Below, piece after piece: positions 7,156 to 14,127 of a stretch of DNA of 14,127 nucleotides. The stretch is from NCBI GenBank assembly GCA_002428935.1, contig DIYG01000054.1:1-14127 (forward strand), given 5' to 3'. The notes beneath the pieces are model-generated. The model did not search any database, had not been told where the DNA came from, and was given only the letters and a program-made list of their open reading frames with translations. This DNA comes from Halieaceae bacterium UBA6060. GTDB lineage: Bacteria > Pseudomonadota > Gammaproteobacteria > Pseudomonadales > Halieaceae. Positions within the stretch are counted from its first letter, which is position 1, and every line of letters begins with the position of its first letter. The position numbers and the translations under genes are program-made.

Positions 7156-8181
7156 TCAACCACCGAGACCCACATTATTCTTCTCAAGAACCTGCTCCGC
7201 ACGGTAACTTGAGCGCACCAGCACTCCCGAAACAACCTCTAAAAAGCCCCGTTCTAAGCCCCATTCGCGATACTCCGCAAACTGCTCGGGGGTGACGTAA
7301 CGATCGATAGGGTAATGATGCGCCGTGGGCTGCAGGTACTGACCAAAGGTGACAATATCGACCTTTGCGGCTCGCAGATCATCGAGAGCTTCAAGAATCT
7401 CTTCGTCACTCTCGCCAAGCCCCAGCATCAGCGACGTTTTCGTCAGGACCGATGGTCGATAGGCTTTTGCGTGGGCCAGCACATCCAGAGTCTGCTGATA
7501 CCCGGCCCGGGGATCTCGCACCGGGTGCGTTAGGCGACGTACGGTTTCCACATTCTGCGCAAAGACCTCGATACCGCTATCGACCACTGTTTCCACATCA
7601 GCCAAAGCCCCGAGAAAATCTGGGGTCAAAGCCTCTACAGCAGTATCGGGATTTACTTCTTTCACGCGACGTACACAAGCGGCGTAATGCCCCGCTCCGC
7701 CATCCTCAAGATCATCGCGATTGACCGAGGTCAGAACCACGTACTTCAGCCCCATGAGCTGTACCGAGCGGGCCGTATTGTCCGGCTCTTCCTGATCCAG
7801 CCAACCCTGAGGGTTACCGGTGTTTACCGCGCAAAAGCGACAGGCGCGAGTGCAGACATCGCCCATGAGCATGATCGTGGCGGTACCTGCGCTCCAACAC
7901 TCGCTCATGTTGGGGCACTTGGCTTCCTCGCAAACCGTGGCGAGACGGTGTTCGTGAACGATGCTCTTGACCTGCTTGTAGGTCTCCCCGCCGTGAATCC
8001 GCGCCCTCAGCCACTTCGGCTTGGGCAAGCGGGCACCACCGCCGGCACTCGCTTTGATGCCGTCCTTGATCACCCGCATACCGCGATCGTTGGTAAATTT
8101 CTCACCGCTTGAAACAGCGCTGCTTCCGGCGTTGATAGCTGTGTTGGTCAGCTCGACAGCGGGTATGCGATCCCCGGACAT
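7156..8181 (-). CDS. lipA: Lipoyl synthase (radical SAM)
   Basis: This enzyme inserts two sulfur atoms into the octanoyl chain carried on lipoyl domains of 2-oxoacid dehydrogenases and the glycine cleavage H protein. The 341 residues carry both iron-sulfur signatures. The auxiliary cluster is C84, C89 and C95 (CEEAKCPNMSEC); the radical SAM cluster is C110, C114 and C117 (CTRACRFC). The C-terminal RSSY at 323-326 supplies the conserved Ser. HPVRDPRAGY is also present. The N-terminus is about 20 residues longer than in E. coli and of low complexity. The ATG has a GAGGA site 7 bases upstream. The usual partner lipB is not in this window; the gene upstream is a methyltransferase-like protein 65 bases away, possibly co-transcribed. 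Confidence 0.97.
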   Translation of the reverse strand: MSGDRIPAVELTNTAINAGSSAVSSGEKFTNDRGMRVIKDGIKASAGGGARLPKPKWLRARIHGGETYKQVKSIVHEHRLATVCEEAKCPNMSECWSAGTATIMLMGDVCTRACRFCAVNTGNPQGWLDQEEPDNTARSVQLMGLKYVVLTSVNRDDLEDGGAGHYAACVRRVKEVNPDTAVEALTPDFLGALADVETVVDSGIEVFAQNVETVRRLTHPVRDPRAGYQQTLDVLAHAKAYRPSVLTKTSLMLGLGESDEEILEALDDLRAAKVDIVTFGQYLQPTAHHYPIDRYVTPEQFAEYREWGLERGFLEVVSGVLVRSSYRAEQVLEKNNVGLGG

Positions 8182-8209
8182 AAAGCGATCCTCAAAGGCC
8201 TGAGAGTCA

Positions 8210-8215
8210 AGTATA
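8210..8215 (-). promoter_or_regulatory. Candidate -10 box (TATACT) upstream of lipA
   Basis: On the minus strand TATACT lies 29 bases upstream of the lipA ATG, giving a predicted leader of about 20 bases that includes the GAGGA site. No clear -35 box is seen. Spacing matches the candidate boxes before nadK and yeaC. Confidence 0.35.
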
Positions 8216-8246
8216 CCGCGCGCCCAGGCTCACGCCGAAACCCGAC

Positions 8247-9353
8247 TCATTGATCTTGGACAGGTTTTAACAACCAGGCTTCTACACCGTGCACCCCCCC
8301 GCGGAAATAGTTCACAGGATCCAGATACCAACGCCACTGATGAGGACCATCGAGGACGGAAAAGCCCTCTGCGACGAGCTCCGGTAACGCGCAGGGCAGC
8401 AAGGGGCGAGCGACCTCCGGCTCCAACTCCTGGGCCAGATTGACCATCAGGTCCATCAACTCACGCTCCTCCTGCGGGGCCAACACACCGCGACCAACCA
8501 GCGCCGTCGCCCAGGCGGTGAACGGACCACCACCCAGGGGGCCAGGTGCCCTTTGCTCTAGCGCGCGAGTCCAATCCAACGCCATCAATGCCTTCGCACA
8601 GCGCTCACCCAAAACCTGCGCTTGGGCGGGACGCAAAGCATTCATCACCAGTTCCCGCCGGACGTCAGACCCCAAATAGACGGCAGACGAGCCGGCCAGA
8701 AAGCGCAGTAGCGCCATATGTTGATTTAAAAGCCGCAGTGCTAGAGCTTGCCGGGCTTTCGTTAAAGGCCCGTGGCTCAAATCATTGAGGGTACTGCCCA
8801 AGCGCGCTTCACAAGCCTTAGACAGTACTCGCTCTGGGAGAGGCAGCAATTGCGAAAGGACCATGGAAGACACCACGTAACTGCCTCGCCAGCGTTCTAA
8901 CCAGGGCTGCGGCTGGAACTCGGCGCTGATGGAATCCAGTACCTCGACCAAAGCCTGGGCGACGTCTCCGCCTTTCTCAACGGCCAACACAGGCTCAGCC
9001 TGGTCCAACAGCGTTCGAATACATCCCTGGGTTAAATCGACAACCTGTAGTTCGCACCGCGGGCGGAGCGTCTCAGGCAGGGCATTGCGAGCGCGGTGCA
9101 TACTGGCCTCGTCGATGTCCACCAGGCATACGGCATCCAAACGCTCCACAAGGGCCTGCAGTGGCAGTTCCTTTCCATCACTGGCCCCAAGAATGACCGC
9201 CCGCCCACTCTGGGCTTTCGCCAGACCCTGCAATATGAGGTCCCGCGAGGTGTTCAGATGATTTCGCCACAGCCCTTCGAAGCGCTTACCCTTCTGTGCA
9301 TAACGCTCCCCATCTTCCTGTAAACGGCTTTCCAGGCGGTGGAAGAGACTCAA
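8247..9353 (-). CDS. Predicted class I SAM-dependent methyltransferase-like protein
   Basis: I do not recognise the family. The 368-residue protein is probably cytoplasmic, with no signal peptide or membrane segment. A helical N-terminus (about 1-48) leads into a Rossmann-like core. AVILGASDGKELPL at about 52-65 resembles methyltransferase motif I, and CLVDIDEASMHRAR at about 75-88 has the acidic residue after strand 2 that would hold the ribose. VVDLTQG follows at about 103-109, and GSYVVSSMVLSQLLPLPERVL (about 156-176) resembles the post-motif IV region. The C-terminal half is helical and ends in WRWYLDP and VEAWLLKP, possibly a substrate domain. The start is TTG; two in-frame TAA codons stand just upstream, no earlier start exists, and the next in-frame ATG is past motif I. 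An AGGGA site lies about 8 bases before the TTG. lipA follows 65 bases downstream. Confidence 0.7.
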   Translation of the reverse strand: MSLFHRLESRLQEDGERYAQKGKRFEGLWRNHLNTSRDLILQGLAKAQSGRAVILGASDGKELPLQALVERLDAVCLVDIDEASMHRARNALPETLRPRCELQVVDLTQGCIRTLLDQAEPVLAVEKGGDVAQALVEVLDSISAEFQPQPWLERWRGSYVVSSMVLSQLLPLPERVLSKACEARLGSTLNDLSHGPLTKARQALALRLLNQHMALLRFLAGSSAVYLGSDVRRELVMNALRPAQAQVLGERCAKALMALDWTRALEQRAPGPLGGGPFTAWATALVGRGVLAPQEERELMDLMVNLAQELEPEVARPLLPCALPELVAEGFSVLDGPHQWRWYLDPVNYFRGGVHGVEAWLLKPVQDQ

Positions 9354-9520
9354 CTTGAAGTCCCTTTGTTATTACATAAATAGAATATGCGCATTTAAAT
9401 CGCCTAATAAGTACTGTTAACTTACTTTTGTTATAATTTATGATTGACAGATATTATAATATTTACTATCTTCCCCACACCTCATTACTCTAACGACATA
9501 GCAAGCACGGGGGAAACACC
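9354..9520. other. AT-rich divergent intergenic region
   Basis: This 167-base stretch is strikingly AT-rich, especially 9361-9473, compared with the GC-rich genes on both sides. It separates the TTG-started methyltransferase-like gene from the TonB-dependent receptor. It contains short palindromes: ATGCGCAT at 9387-9394, ATTTAAAT at 9393-9400 and ATATTATAATAT at 9451-9462. No small gene is evident. The composition suits a promoter with UP elements or nucleoid-protein binding. Confidence 0.6.
9444..9472 (+). promoter_or_regulatory. Sigma-70 promoter of the TonB-dependent receptor gene
   Basis: A perfect TTGACA at 9444-9449 is followed 17 bases later by TATCTT at 9467-9472 (four of six matches). 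Transcription would begin near 9479, about 41 bases before the ATG. The spacer holds the 12-base palindrome ATATTATAATAT, a possible repressor site. AT-rich DNA just upstream could act as an UP element. Confidence 0.6.
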
Positions 9521-11887
9521 ATGCCGTTTCGTCGGACTGTTTTAGCATCCGCAATACTCGCCGCAAGCGTCGAGCCTGCCTGGGCTCAACTTGAAGAAGT
9601 TGTGGTGACCGCACAACGACGCTCGGAAAGCATGCAAGATGTCGCCGTGGCGGTCTCTGCCATCGGTAGCAATGATATTGAAAACCTCGGCTGGGAGGAC
9701 CCCGCAGATGTGGCCCTGCAGGTGCCTAATATGCAGGTCAGCACGGTTTTCGGAGACGCTCAACCGCTGTTTGCTATCCGCGGCGTCTCCATGGTGGATT
9801 ACACCGCGGGTCAAGCGGGCCCCATCGGTCTCTATGCGGACGAAACCTACATCGGTGCGACCTTCCTTCACGGCCTGGCCATGTTCGACCTTGAGCGCAT
9901 TGAAGTCCTCCGCGGTCCCCAGGGCACGCTATACGGTAAGAACACCACGGGCGGTGCCATTAATTTGATTACCCGCACACCAGATATCGGCACCGAGACC
10001 AATGGTTACCTTCTCGTTGGCGGCGGCGACTACGGCCTGGTACAAACCAACGGCGCCATCGAAGGCAGCCTTGGTGACAGCGCTGCGGGGCGCATTGCGT
10101 TTCGCTACAAGGAAAACGATGGCTGGTGGGAAAACGAAACCGGCGATGACATGTTCCAGACCAAGAACTTCTCCGTGCGCGGCACGCTCAACTGGGACTT
10201 GGCGGACAACTTCAACGCGGTGCTAAAGCTATCCCACGGTGAAAGCGATCCCCGCACGGGCATTCCGCGCGGCCAGGGCACTGGGCCCGGCGGGCTTAAT
10301 ATCTCGGGTAGCATCGACTCCCTCGATCCACAGTTTGGTGGCGGCGCAACCGATGTGGATGGCGAGTCCAACACGGAATTGAGCCTGGCCAATCTGCGTT
10401 TAACCTGGGATCTGGGCGACTACACCATTGTATCGGTCACCAGCTGGTACGACGGTGAATACTTCCAAGACACCGACGTGGACGGGACTCGGGACCCCAT
10501 CGTTGCCATCGACTGGGCCGCTGACACAGACGCCATATCCCAGGATCTGCGCCTACAGTCCAACTTCGACGGCCCCTTCAACTTCATCGCCGGCGTGTAC
10601 TACGCGGACGAGCAGATCGAAATCGACCGTCTCCACGACTCATTCTTTGGTGCACCCGTAACGAACCCCGTCCTTCCCGGGCAGGCCGCCTCCCTGCTCC
10701 TGCAGAACGGCACCTTTGGCGAAATCTATCAGCAGCAGGATCTGACCAAAGAGTCCTGGGCCGTTTACGGCGATATGAACTGGGATCTAAGTGAACGCTT
10801 GAGCCTGAACCTGGGCCTACGATTTACCAACGACGAGATCACCCGGGACTTCAATAACGTATCTCGTTTAAACGGCGGCCCCCTGGTACTGCCACCGGCA
10901 ATCACCGGCGCACCGGTGCCCATCGTCGCCGACCCTCGAACGGAAGGGTCATACCTACCGGGCAACCCCACCGGGGTGGATGCTCCCCTGCTGCCGCCAA
11001 ATCCCGGGGCGGGCTTCCTTGGAGCCTGGACCCACGGCGAACTGGATCTCAGTGCCAGCACACCGACCCTGAGCGAGACGGAAGAGGAAGTGACCGGCAC
11101 CATCGCCCTCACCTACCAACTCACGGACAACTCTATTACCTACGCTCGCTACTCCCGCGGCTATCGCTCGGGTAACTTCAATGGTGGCCTTCTGTACCTT
11201 GACGAAGGGGACGAGGCCTACGCCGACCCCGAATACGTCGATGCCTACGAAATTGGCTATAAGGGCGAGTTTCTCGACGGCCTGGCTCGCCTGAACGCAG
11301 CGGCGTTTTACTACGATTACACGGATCAGCAGTTCGTGAACCAGGTGGGTATTTCAGCGATCCTGGAAAATGCCGGCGGCGTCGATATCGCCGGACTTGA
11401 ACTCGAATTCCTCGCCGCGCCAACCGACGCTCTTACCCTTCAGGCGGGCCTTGGCCTTATCGATGCGGAGTACAACGAGTTGGTGCTCACGGGCGTGGAT
11501 CTCGAAGGTAACGAGCCGGTCTCCACACCGGAGCTCAACTTCAACGTCGCCGCGGACTATGAAATCGATATGACCGAGAAGTGGCGCGCCATTGTCCATG
11601 TCGACGGCACCTTCATCGACGATCAGTGGTTCAGCGCCTACAACGATCAAGTGGTCCCCGGTCTTGGGGACTACGGCGATATCGGCCAGGAAGCGTATTG
11701 GCTATGGAACGCTCGCCTAACCTTTGCCGATGAAACGGATCGCTATGCGATCACCGCCTGGGTGAGTAACCTGACCGATGAAGAGTACGACGTGTACGCC
11801 ATCAACCTGCAAAGCGGCTTTAGCTTGAACTACTTCATGCAGGGGCCACCGCGACTCTGGGGTGTGGATTTCACCTACCGATTCTGA
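9521..11887 (+). CDS. TonB-dependent outer-membrane receptor
   Basis: This is an energised outer-membrane importer that uses TonB/ExbBD to move a ligand into the periplasm. The 788-residue precursor has a signal peptide (about 1-22, ending AWA before QLEE). Next is a TonB box LEEVVVTA at 24-31. The plug domain includes FAIRGVSM, LERIEVLRGPQGTLYGKNTTGGAINLITR and following residues. A beta-barrel with many alternating aromatic strands follows, closing with GVDFTYRF, whose terminal Phe is the outer-membrane assembly signal. The VVTAQRRSESMQDVAVAVSA opening is typical of the Caulobacter/sphingomonad/OM60 receptors thought to import organic substrates rather than siderophores. The ligand is not readable. 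A strong GGGGGA site stands 6 bases before the ATG. It converges on the sulfatase gene across a shared terminator, suggesting a sulfated ligand. Confidence 0.95.
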   Translation: MPFRRTVLASAILAASVEPAWAQLEEVVVTAQRRSESMQDVAVAVSAIGSNDIENLGWEDPADVALQVPNMQVSTVFGDAQPLFAIRGVSMVDYTAGQAGPIGLYADETYIGATFLHGLAMFDLERIEVLRGPQGTLYGKNTTGGAINLITRTPDIGTETNGYLLVGGGDYGLVQTNGAIEGSLGDSAAGRIAFRYKENDGWWENETGDDMFQTKNFSVRGTLNWDLADNFNAVLKLSHGESDPRTGIPRGQGTGPGGLNISGSIDSLDPQFGGGATDVDGESNTELSLANLRLTWDLGDYTIVSVTSWYDGEYFQDTDVDGTRDPIVAIDWAADTDAISQDLRLQSNFDGPFNFIAGVYYADEQIEIDRLHDSFFGAPVTNPVLPGQAASLLLQNGTFGEIYQQQDLTKESWAVYGDMNWDLSERLSLNLGLRFTNDEITRDFNNVSRLNGGPLVLPPAITGAPVPIVADPRTEGSYLPGNPTGVDAPLLPPNPGAGFLGAWTHGELDLSASTPTLSETEEEVTGTIALTYQLTDNSITYARYSRGYRSGNFNGGLLYLDEGDEAYADPEYVDAYEIGYKGEFLDGLARLNAAAFYYDYTDQQFVNQVGISAILENAGGVDIAGLELEFLAAPTDALTLQAGLGLIDAEYNELVLTGVDLEGNEPVSTPELNFNVAADYEIDMTEKWRAIVHVDGTFIDDQWFSAYNDQVVPGLGDYGDIGQEAYWLWNARLTFADETDRYAITAWVSNLTDEEYDVYAINLQSGFSLNYFMQGPPRLWGVDFTYRF

Positions 11888-11902
11888 AACGGTACAGAAA
11901 CG

Positions 11903-11935
11903 AAAACGGGTGCCTCGCAAGAGCCACCCGTTTTT
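11903..11935. terminator. Bidirectional intrinsic terminator with GCAA loop
   Basis: The arms AAAACGGGTG and CACCCGTTTT, extended by CTC/GAG past one C-C mismatch, close a GCAA tetraloop of the GNRA class. The plus-strand T-run serves the receptor gene, and the A-run on the left serves the sulfatase gene in the other direction. The whole gap between the two stop codons is only 58 bases. Confidence 0.9.
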
Positions 11936-11945
11936 GCCTTCACGC

Positions 11946-13673
11946 TTACTGCAGACTCCAGCTACGATCCACGTTATCCCACTCCGGAAGGTTCATGATC
12001 ACCTCGGAAGGATCAAACGGAGCGTCCCCTGACAACACCCTGGATTTACTCGCCTCGATGGTTTCGGGACGGGCGTTTTCGATGTTCTTGAAGGGGAAGT
12101 CTCGATTCTGGCCTTTGTCAGGGTATTTCTCCTTCATGAGCAAATGCCGGGTTTTCATGATATTGAACATGCTCTTGGCCGGAAACATGGGTAGCAATTG
12201 TCCCTGCATTTCTCGAGGGTCATTGTAGAGATCGTAGAACTCTGGCCCAGACAATCCGGGTTTGGAGCCTGTCCAGTGTTTCTTGTACCGCCCTTTAACC
12301 GACGCGGCGAGCTCCGGACCCGTATAGATATGCACGTAGTCTCGACGGCTGTAGGAATCCCCCATCAAGAGCAACGCCGTTTGATTGACGCCATCGATGA
12401 TTCGATCCCTGGGAATATGATCCGTGGCGCCCGCCAGGGTAGCGAAGGTGGTAAACAAATCCGTTTCGTGAATGATGTCGCCGACGAGTTGGCCAGGTTC
12501 AATAACACCGGGCCAACGCACTAACGCCGGAACGCGTACGCCACCTTCGAAGTAATCGCCCTTTCCACCCCGGTACAGGGTCTCCACCATTCCCGGCGGT
12601 CCGTTGTGGGTCATGGGTCCATTGTCGGCCATCAGTACCACGAGGGTGTTCTCATACACACCCGCCGCCTTGAGCTCTTCCGTAAGGCGAGCGACAAACA
12701 AATCGATGTTGGCCAAGCCTTCCTGCAGAACCCCATAGGAACTGGTGCGCGGAAACTCCGTGGGGCGGATGTTTAGAAATGAGTTGATGTTCGGCCAGTA
12801 CGCAATAAAGAAAGGTTTCTTCGCCGCCGCGTTCTCCTGCATAAACGCAATGGTCTTGTCCTGCCAGGTCTGTTCCAGGGTGTAGTAGCCCTCTTCCTCC
12901 ATGGGTGGGAGACCGTTTTCATCCCACTCTCTCACCGGGCCACCCTTTTTGCCCGTTAGGGACCACACATAACCGCGGGGACGCCAGCCCTTATCCATGT
13001 CGTAGGGATCTTCCGGGAACATTTCGGGGAACATGACCGACGAGGTAAGCGGCCCGCGCTGGCCCCGGGGAACGTACAAGCTCGGTACCTGGTTGTACGG
13101 CGTCCAGTGGGCGTCGTCAAAACCCTGCTTGTTGAGATAGCTGGATTCTACGTCCCCCAGGTGAGACTTGCCGTAAAAGGCCGTGGCGTAGCCCTCTTCA
13201 CTGAGGACCTCGGCGATGGTGACCTCCTCTGCCGCCAGACCTCCATATTCATAGGGGAAGCCAACGTTGTACATCCCGTTGCGCTTGGCGTGCCGGCCGG
13301 TCATAACCGCGGCTCGGCTAGGCGTGCAGGACGGCTCCGTGTACATGCGGCTGAAGTAAATACCCTCCGCCGCAAATTGATTCATGTTGGGGGTCTTAAA
13401 ACCCCGGTTGACCTGGAGCTGCGGAATTCCCACCTCACCGACGGGCGTGTCGTCCCACATGATGTGAATGATATTGGGCGGGGTGCCGTGCTTCTCGCGA
13501 AGGGCGACTAACTTTTCTTGCAGCTCGTTGTCCTGCTTATTCCACTTATCTTTGTGCTGGGCGAGCAGCACGTAGTGCTCGGCATCGTGGACAACATCTT
13601 TTGCAGCGATCTGACCAGCGCAGGCAACAAGCGCCGCGCTGGTGATAGCGCCGAGTATCCAATTTCGTTTCAC
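11946..13673 (-). CDS. Exported sulfatase (type I, formylglycine-dependent)
   Basis: This enzyme hydrolyses a sulfate ester outside the cytoplasm. The 575-residue protein has an N-terminal export signal with LVAC (C18), a possible lipobox; a signal peptidase I site near IAAKD is the alternative. A helical segment (about 30-63) precedes the catalytic domain. Metal-binding D74 and D75 lie in IMWDDTPVGE. C116 in CTPSR (116-120) would be converted to formylglycine, followed by AAVMTGRHAKR. K169 and H171 are in GKSHLGD, D350 and N351 in MADNGPMTHNG, and K371 in RGGKGDYFEGGVRVP. The His usually found after PFF (H229 of human arylsulfatase A) seems absent: here PFFIAYWPNINSF (287-299) has Asn/Ser. 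The start is GTG with GGGAGA upstream. A maturation enzyme is not in the window. Substrate unknown. Confidence 0.93.
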   Translation of the reverse strand: MKRNWILGAITSAALVACAGQIAAKDVVHDAEHYVLLAQHKDKWNKQDNELQEKLVALREKHGTPPNIIHIMWDDTPVGEVGIPQLQVNRGFKTPNMNQFAAEGIYFSRMYTEPSCTPSRAAVMTGRHAKRNGMYNVGFPYEYGGLAAEEVTIAEVLSEEGYATAFYGKSHLGDVESSYLNKQGFDDAHWTPYNQVPSLYVPRGQRGPLTSSVMFPEMFPEDPYDMDKGWRPRGYVWSLTGKKGGPVREWDENGLPPMEEEGYYTLEQTWQDKTIAFMQENAAAKKPFFIAYWPNINSFLNIRPTEFPRTSSYGVLQEGLANIDLFVARLTEELKAAGVYENTLVVLMADNGPMTHNGPPGMVETLYRGGKGDYFEGGVRVPALVRWPGVIEPGQLVGDIIHETDLFTTFATLAGATDHIPRDRIIDGVNQTALLLMGDSYSRRDYVHIYTGPELAASVKGRYKKHWTGSKPGLSGPEFYDLYNDPREMQGQLLPMFPAKSMFNIMKTRHLLMKEKYPDKGQNRDFPFKNIENARPETIEASKSRVLSGDAPFDPSEVIMNLPEWDNVDRSWSLQ

Positions 13674-13692
13674 GGTTTAGTTCTCCCATTTA

Positions 13693-13732
13693 CCCTAAGC
13701 GCGACCCGGGTCGCGTCTTTTGAGTATTAGGG
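13693..13732. promoter_or_regulatory. Nested palindromes upstream of the sulfatase gene
   Basis: CGCGACCCGGGTCGCG at 13700-13715 is a perfect 16-base palindrome. It lies between an outer pair, CCCTAA at 13693-13698 and TTAGGG at 13727-13732. The element is in the 75-base gap between the regulator's stop codon and the sulfatase start. On the minus strand no T-run follows, so it is a poor terminator for the regulator; on the plus strand TCTTTT follows. It may be an operator, or a hairpin in the sulfatase leader. Confidence 0.5.
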
Positions 13733-13748
13733 AGCCCGCAAAAGAAAA

Positions 13749-14127
13749 CTATAAAAGTGGGTAAATCGCCCTCGGTTTGTCAGCTTTGCGCAAGATTCGT
13801 TGCTGCGTGCTCGATGGTGACTCACCAAACAGAGCCCGATAATCGCAGGCCAGCTGCCCACCATGTGTAAATCCGAAACCTTTGGCCAAGTTCGCAATGG
13901 GCTCCCGCTTCCGCCGTTCGACAAGCTCATCCCGCAGCTTTTGTAGGCGATAGCGTTTTATATAAATCGCGGGGGATACCCCCAGGATTTCGTTGAACGC
14001 GTACTCCAGAGTTCGCCGGGCAACCTTGAGTTCCTGGGTAAGCATTGGAACGCTTAGCCCATGAGGCGATGCTTCGACCATCTCCAAGGCTCGGCGTACG
14101 AGCTGCTGTCGCGAGCGGGCTGCGCCC
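13749..14127 (-). CDS. AraC-family transcriptional regulator, C-terminal part (5' end outside window)
   Basis: The frame is open to the window edge, so only the DNA-binding end (126 residues) is seen; the ligand-sensing N-terminal domain lies outside. ARSRQQLVRRALEMVEASP leads into the first helix-turn-helix (LSVPMLTQELKVARRTLEYAF). A linker helix with VSPAIYIKRYRLQKLRDEL follows, then the second helix-turn-helix (PIANLAKGFGFTHGGQLACDYRALFGESPS). The wording of the last motif is typical of AraC proteins related to EutR. An internal TTG at 14087 could be mistaken for a start, but upstream codons read on as coding sequence. The gene lies 75 bases upstream of the sulfatase on the same strand, so it may control it and perhaps the receptor, or be co-transcribed. 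Confidence 0.9.
   Translation of the reverse strand, partial: GAARSRQQLVRRALEMVEASPHGLSVPMLTQELKVARRTLEYAFNEILGVSPAIYIKRYRLQKLRDELVERRKREPIANLAKGFGFTHGGQLACDYRALFGESPSSTQQRILRKADKPRAIYPLL

Noticed and set aside
9354..9443. Promoter for the methyltransferase-like gene on the minus strand
   Set aside because: TATTCT (9382-9387) with TTATTA 17 bases upstream is only a partial match, and in DNA this AT-rich such matches are expected by chance.
9441..9473. Fur box in the receptor promoter
   Set aside because: The AT-rich palindrome ATATTATAATAT does not match the GATAATGATAATCATTATC pattern well, and the receptor class does not suggest iron uptake.
13700..13720. Intrinsic terminator of the AraC-type gene
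   Set aside because: On the transcribed minus strand the palindrome is followed by CTTAGGG, not a T-run; a T-run exists only on the plus strand, where no gene ends.
13749..14087. Complete small regulator starting at TTG 14087
   Set aside because: The frame remains open and AraC-like up to the window edge, so the TTG is an internal Leu codon of a longer protein.
1..14127. tRNA or rRNA genes, CRISPR arrays, insertion sequences or integrase genes
   Set aside because: No such sequence or repeat pattern was seen on either strand; all larger stretches are accounted for by ordinary genes.

Overview
The window looks like chromosomal DNA of a marine, aerobic gammaproteobacterium. The OM60/NOR5 (Halieaceae) type is my guess from GC-rich coding sequence, the style of the TonB-dependent receptor and the gene mix; no rRNA or other marker is present to confirm it. 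I found no tRNA, rRNA, CRISPR array, insertion sequence or phage gene.

Left block (1-6164). A partial plus-strand gene end resembling BatD runs convergently into, and overlaps, a minus-strand cluster. Read in its own direction the cluster is nadK (NAD kinase), a GlpG-like rhomboid protease, yeaC (DUF1315), a DUF2797 zinc-binding protein and pepN (aminopeptidase N). nadK and the rhomboid gene overlap as TGATG. yeaC, DUF2797 and pepN are packed 2 and 18 bases apart, and a TATAAT box precedes yeaC. These are housekeeping genes; from memory, pseudomonads keep a similar bat/pepN/rhomboid/nadK neighbourhood.

Middle block (6165-9353). Divergent from nadK is a DUF3313-like lipoprotein gene. Its upstream region carries a sigma-54-like element, and two hairpin-plus-T structures follow it. 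Next on the minus strand come an unrecognised methyltransferase-fold protein that starts at TTG and then lipA (lipoyl synthase). lipB is not present in this window.

Right block (9354-14127). A very AT-rich intergenic region drives a Caulobacter-type TonB-dependent receptor on the plus strand. A compact bidirectional terminator with a GCAA loop separates it from a convergent, exported sulfatase. Upstream of the sulfatase is a truncated AraC-family regulator, with a perfect 16-base palindrome between the two genes. My reading is a small uptake-and-desulfation locus for a sulfated organic compound: outer-membrane import, extracytoplasmic sulfate removal and dedicated regulation. The substrate cannot be read from the sequence. 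The sulfatase keeps nearly all canonical active-site residues but appears to lack one histidine, which is the most unusual protein-level observation here.
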